NCBI GenBank assembly: GCA_034044135.1 | Contig: CP139021.1 | Span: forward strand, 3,797,635 to 3,861,634 | Direction of reading: 5' to 3' | Origin: Flammeovirgaceae bacterium SG7u.111 | Lineage (GTDB): Bacteria; Bacteroidota; Bacteroidia; Cytophagales; Flammeovirgaceae | Length of the DNA: 64,000 nt | In this document: positions 62,136 to 64,000 of the stretch, one piece after another | Layout: every line of letters begins with the position of its first letter | Position numbering within the stretch: the stretch's first letter is position 1 | Made by a program: the position numbers and the translations under genes | The notes under the pieces: model-generated | Told to the model about the DNA's origin: nothing | Seen by the model: the letters and a program-made list of their open reading frames with translations, nothing else | Database searches by the model: none

Positions 62136-63461
62136 TTGAAAGTGAACAACGAAGTAAAAGTAGAAAGCATAGCAATAGCGAAAAACCAGCCAAAGATCAT
62201 CAATGCCTGGTGTTCGTACGATTGGGCCAACTCAGTATATGCACTTACCATTTCCTCCGCCATTTTCCCGGTATACTACAACAGCACTACCCGAGCTGCT
62301 TTTGGTGGCGATAAGATCCAATTCTTCGGCTTTCCTATCGAAAACACTGTACTTTACTCCTATGCACTCTCTTTTTCATTTCTCATCATCGTATTTCTTT
62401 CGCCTATCCTTTCGGGAATGGCTGATTATGGGGGGATGAAAAAGAGAATGATGAAATTCTTTACCGCATTAGGTTCAGCGTCCTGCATCGCCCTCTACTT
62501 TTTCAATGGGCACAATGTAGAGTTTGGAATCATCGCTACCATTTTGGCAAGCACAGGCTGGGCTGGCGCACTGGTTTTTTACAACGCCTACCTCCCCGAA
62601 GTCGCCACTGAAGATCGCTTCGATTCTATAAGTGCCCGAGGCTACGCCATGGGGTATGTTGGCAGCGTACTGCAGCTTATATTTAGCCTCATGATCATCA
62701 TGAACCACGAATACTTGGGCATCACCGAGGCTTTTGGTTCTAAACTCGCCTTCCTTACCGTCGGGGCTTGGTGGTTTTTATTTGCCCAAATATCCTTTCA
62801 CTACCTCCCCTCCAATGTGCACCAACGCCCGCCTAAGCGTACCAACCTGTTCAAAAAAGGGTACGGCGAACTTAAAAAGGTGTATTTCTTGGTGAAGAAA
62901 ATGCCCGAAATAAAGCGGTTCTTACGCTCCTTCTTTTTCTACAACGCAGGGGTGCAGACCGTGATGTTGCTAGCAGCTACATTTGGAGAGAAGGAAATGA
63001 GCCTTACCGTTGACCAGCTTATCACCACAGTGCTACTCATTCAAATAGTGGCAATAGCAGGGGCATATCTTTTTGCCCAAATCTCAGCTTGGAAGGGGAA
63101 TAAATTCTCCATAGCCGTCATGGTCATCATTTGGGTGGGAGTATGCGCCTATGCTTACCTCATGCAAACTGTGTTGGATTTTTACATCCTCGCCTTTGTA
63201 ATAGGCTTGATAATGGGCGGCATCCAATCCATGTCTCGCTCCACCTACTCCAAGCTAATCCCCCGCGATACTTACGATACCGCATCCTTTTTCAGCTTCT
63301 TCGATGTAGCCGAAAAACTCTCCATCGTAATGGGAACTTTCCTTTATGGATTGATAGAACAAATTACAGGGAACATGCGCTTGAGCGCCCTGTCTTTAGT
63401 CGTACTTTTCGTTATTGGGTTTATTTTGCTTATGAGGTTCAAGATGCCTGAGAGGGAGTAA
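62136..63461 (+). CDS. UMF1/Atg22-like MFS transporter
   Basis: 441 residues, twelve membrane helices. The N-terminus INAWCSYDWANSVYALTISSAIFPVYY is the signature of the UMF1/Atg22-like branch, as are GRTYSK-like SRSTYSKLIPRD and FFSFFDVAEKLSIVMGTFLYG. Substrates in bacteria are not established; the eukaryotic relative exports amino acids from vacuoles. There is no ATG at the beginning: the start is TTG at 62136 or GTG at 62142. Confidence 0.88.
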   Translation: MKVNNEVKVESIAIAKNQPKIINAWCSYDWANSVYALTISSAIFPVYYNSTTRAAFGGDKIQFFGFPIENTVLYSYALSFSFLIIVFLSPILSGMADYGGMKKRMMKFFTALGSASCIALYFFNGHNVEFGIIATILASTGWAGALVFYNAYLPEVATEDRFDSISARGYAMGYVGSVLQLIFSLMIIMNHEYLGITEAFGSKLAFLTVGAWWFLFAQISFHYLPSNVHQRPPKRTNLFKKGYGELKKVYFLVKKMPEIKRFLRSFFFYNAGVQTVMLLAATFGEKEMSLTVDQLITTVLLIQIVAIAGAYLFAQISAWKGNKFSIAVMVIIWVGVCAYAYLMQTVLDFYILAFVIGLIMGGIQSMSRSTYSKLIPRDTYDTASFFSFFDVAEKLSIVMGTFLYGLIEQITGNMRLSALSLVVLFVIGFILLMRFKMPERE

Positions 63462-63518
63462 AAGAGGGTACAGGCTTCTAGAGTACAGCTTTTTTAGCTT
63501 GGTTTCTTAATAAGAATA

Positions 63519-64000
63519 TCAAAAGTACTTTTTCAGTAATGAATGCTCGACCTTTGGAACAGTATTATATCTCTGAGTTAATACATTTATCTCTTGCGCA
63601 TTTTTATCGAATTCTTTCTTCGACACTTTTGGACCGATAAGGATGCTTGAAATAGTGATATTTGGAAAGATATGATCTAGCCTTTCTTGGGTAACTTTAT
63701 ATTTTTCAAAATCTTCTTTTCTAAGTTTTGATTCAAATTCAATTTCACAGCTATGTTTGAGCTTCAATTCTTTTTCATACAGTTTTCCTGTAAACAAAAG
63801 ACGAACTTCTCTTTCCGACTTATAAATACCTGATTTATGGTTCGATAACAGGTTTCTAAGTAACTCATCTATACCACGTATTTTAAAGCCATTATTTGAT
63901 TTAATAAATTCTTGGTATGCTTTTGAAAATGCAATTATCTTATCAACTCCTTCATGACCATATTTTACTTTAGAAAGCGCATAATGAACCCAATGATAAG
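63519..64000 (-). CDS. DUF2971-like protein, 5' end outside the window
   Basis: The frame is open from the right edge to the stop at 63519 (about 160 residues seen). It has DUF2971-like blocks: YHWVHYALSKVKYG at the N-side, IYKSEREVRLLFTG in the middle and ISSILIGPKVSKKEF near the end. Members often lie in defence or mobile regions, but their function is unknown. The assignment is by pattern and moderate; the start and the neighbourhood are beyond the window. Confidence 0.55.
   Translation of the reverse strand, partial: YHWVHYALSKVKYGHEGVDKIIAFSKAYQEFIKSNNGFKIRGIDELLRNLLSNHKSGIYKSEREVRLLFTGKLYEKELKLKHSCEIEFESKLRKEDFEKYKVTQERLDHIFPNITISSILIGPKVSKKEFDKNAQEINVLTQRYNTVPKVEHSLLKKYF

Noticed and set aside
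1-64000. CRISPR arrays, tRNA and rRNA genes
   Set aside because: No regularly spaced short repeats and no tRNA-like or rRNA-like sequence noticed by reading; a covariance search could not be run.

Overview
The window looks like chromosomal DNA of a Bacteroidota bacterium, most likely a marine or polysaccharide-degrading member of the Cytophagales. This rests on the protein set (tricorn-type protease, DUF3857 transglutaminase-like proteins, HExxHxxGxxH metalloprotease with DUF5117/5118 features, DUF4202, YD/RHS proteins, a bacterial GRAS protein, the alaS / M23 peptidase / MerR gene order), on moderate-to-low GC, and on promoters of the TTG-N18-20-TAnnTTTG type. The genus cannot be named from the sequence alone. 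No rRNA, tRNA or CRISPR array was seen.

Layout. 1-4.5 kb: a pectin methylesterase running off the left edge, a lipoprotein with a SAM-methyltransferase fold and two small membrane proteins. 4.5-7.35 kb: an IS982-family element, a GC-rich gene-free stretch with a duplicated hairpin repeat, and an IS110-family element whose 5' leader can fold into a strong RNA helix (a bridge-RNA candidate), followed by the 3' remnant of a sister copy. 7.3-13.5 kb: an orphan RHS tip with two small downstream genes, then a large tricorn-like protease. 13.6-15 kb: an IS5 fragment joined to an internally deleted IS3 element and a second IS3 fragment.

15-26.2 kb is accessory DNA. It holds an arsenic-type operon (ArsR, thioredoxin-like protein, ArsP-like permease, thioredoxin-fold lipoprotein, ArsG-like transporter) with two matching candidate ArsR operators. 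Next come a Crp/Fnr regulator with an AhpD-like gene that it may control, a multi-PAS hybrid-less histidine kinase with a single-domain response regulator, and a small-molecule kinase paired with an inositol-monophosphatase-like enzyme whose last codons were rewritten by an IS982 insertion with a visible 5-bp target duplication. A ~140-bp promoter/leader repeat precedes both the Crp gene and the histidine kinase gene.

26.5-64 kb is mostly core-type chromosome: a GRAS-family protein, a CLC channel, a LysM protein, a zinc metalloprotease, a DEAD-box helicase overlapping a two-component system, an orphan protein with a DxDDT motif, a twin-arginine-leader aminotransferase, PspB-like paralogues, PCD, MscS, DUF4202, an SH3 lipoprotein, two DUF3857 proteins, manA, a SHOCT protein, alaS, an M23 peptidase, a MerR regulator, an alpha-L-rhamnosidase, a cation/proton antiporter, an Atg22-like MFS transporter and a partial DUF2971-like gene at the right edge. 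The pectinesterase and the rhamnosidase suggest use of pectin or other rhamnose-rich plant or algal glycans.
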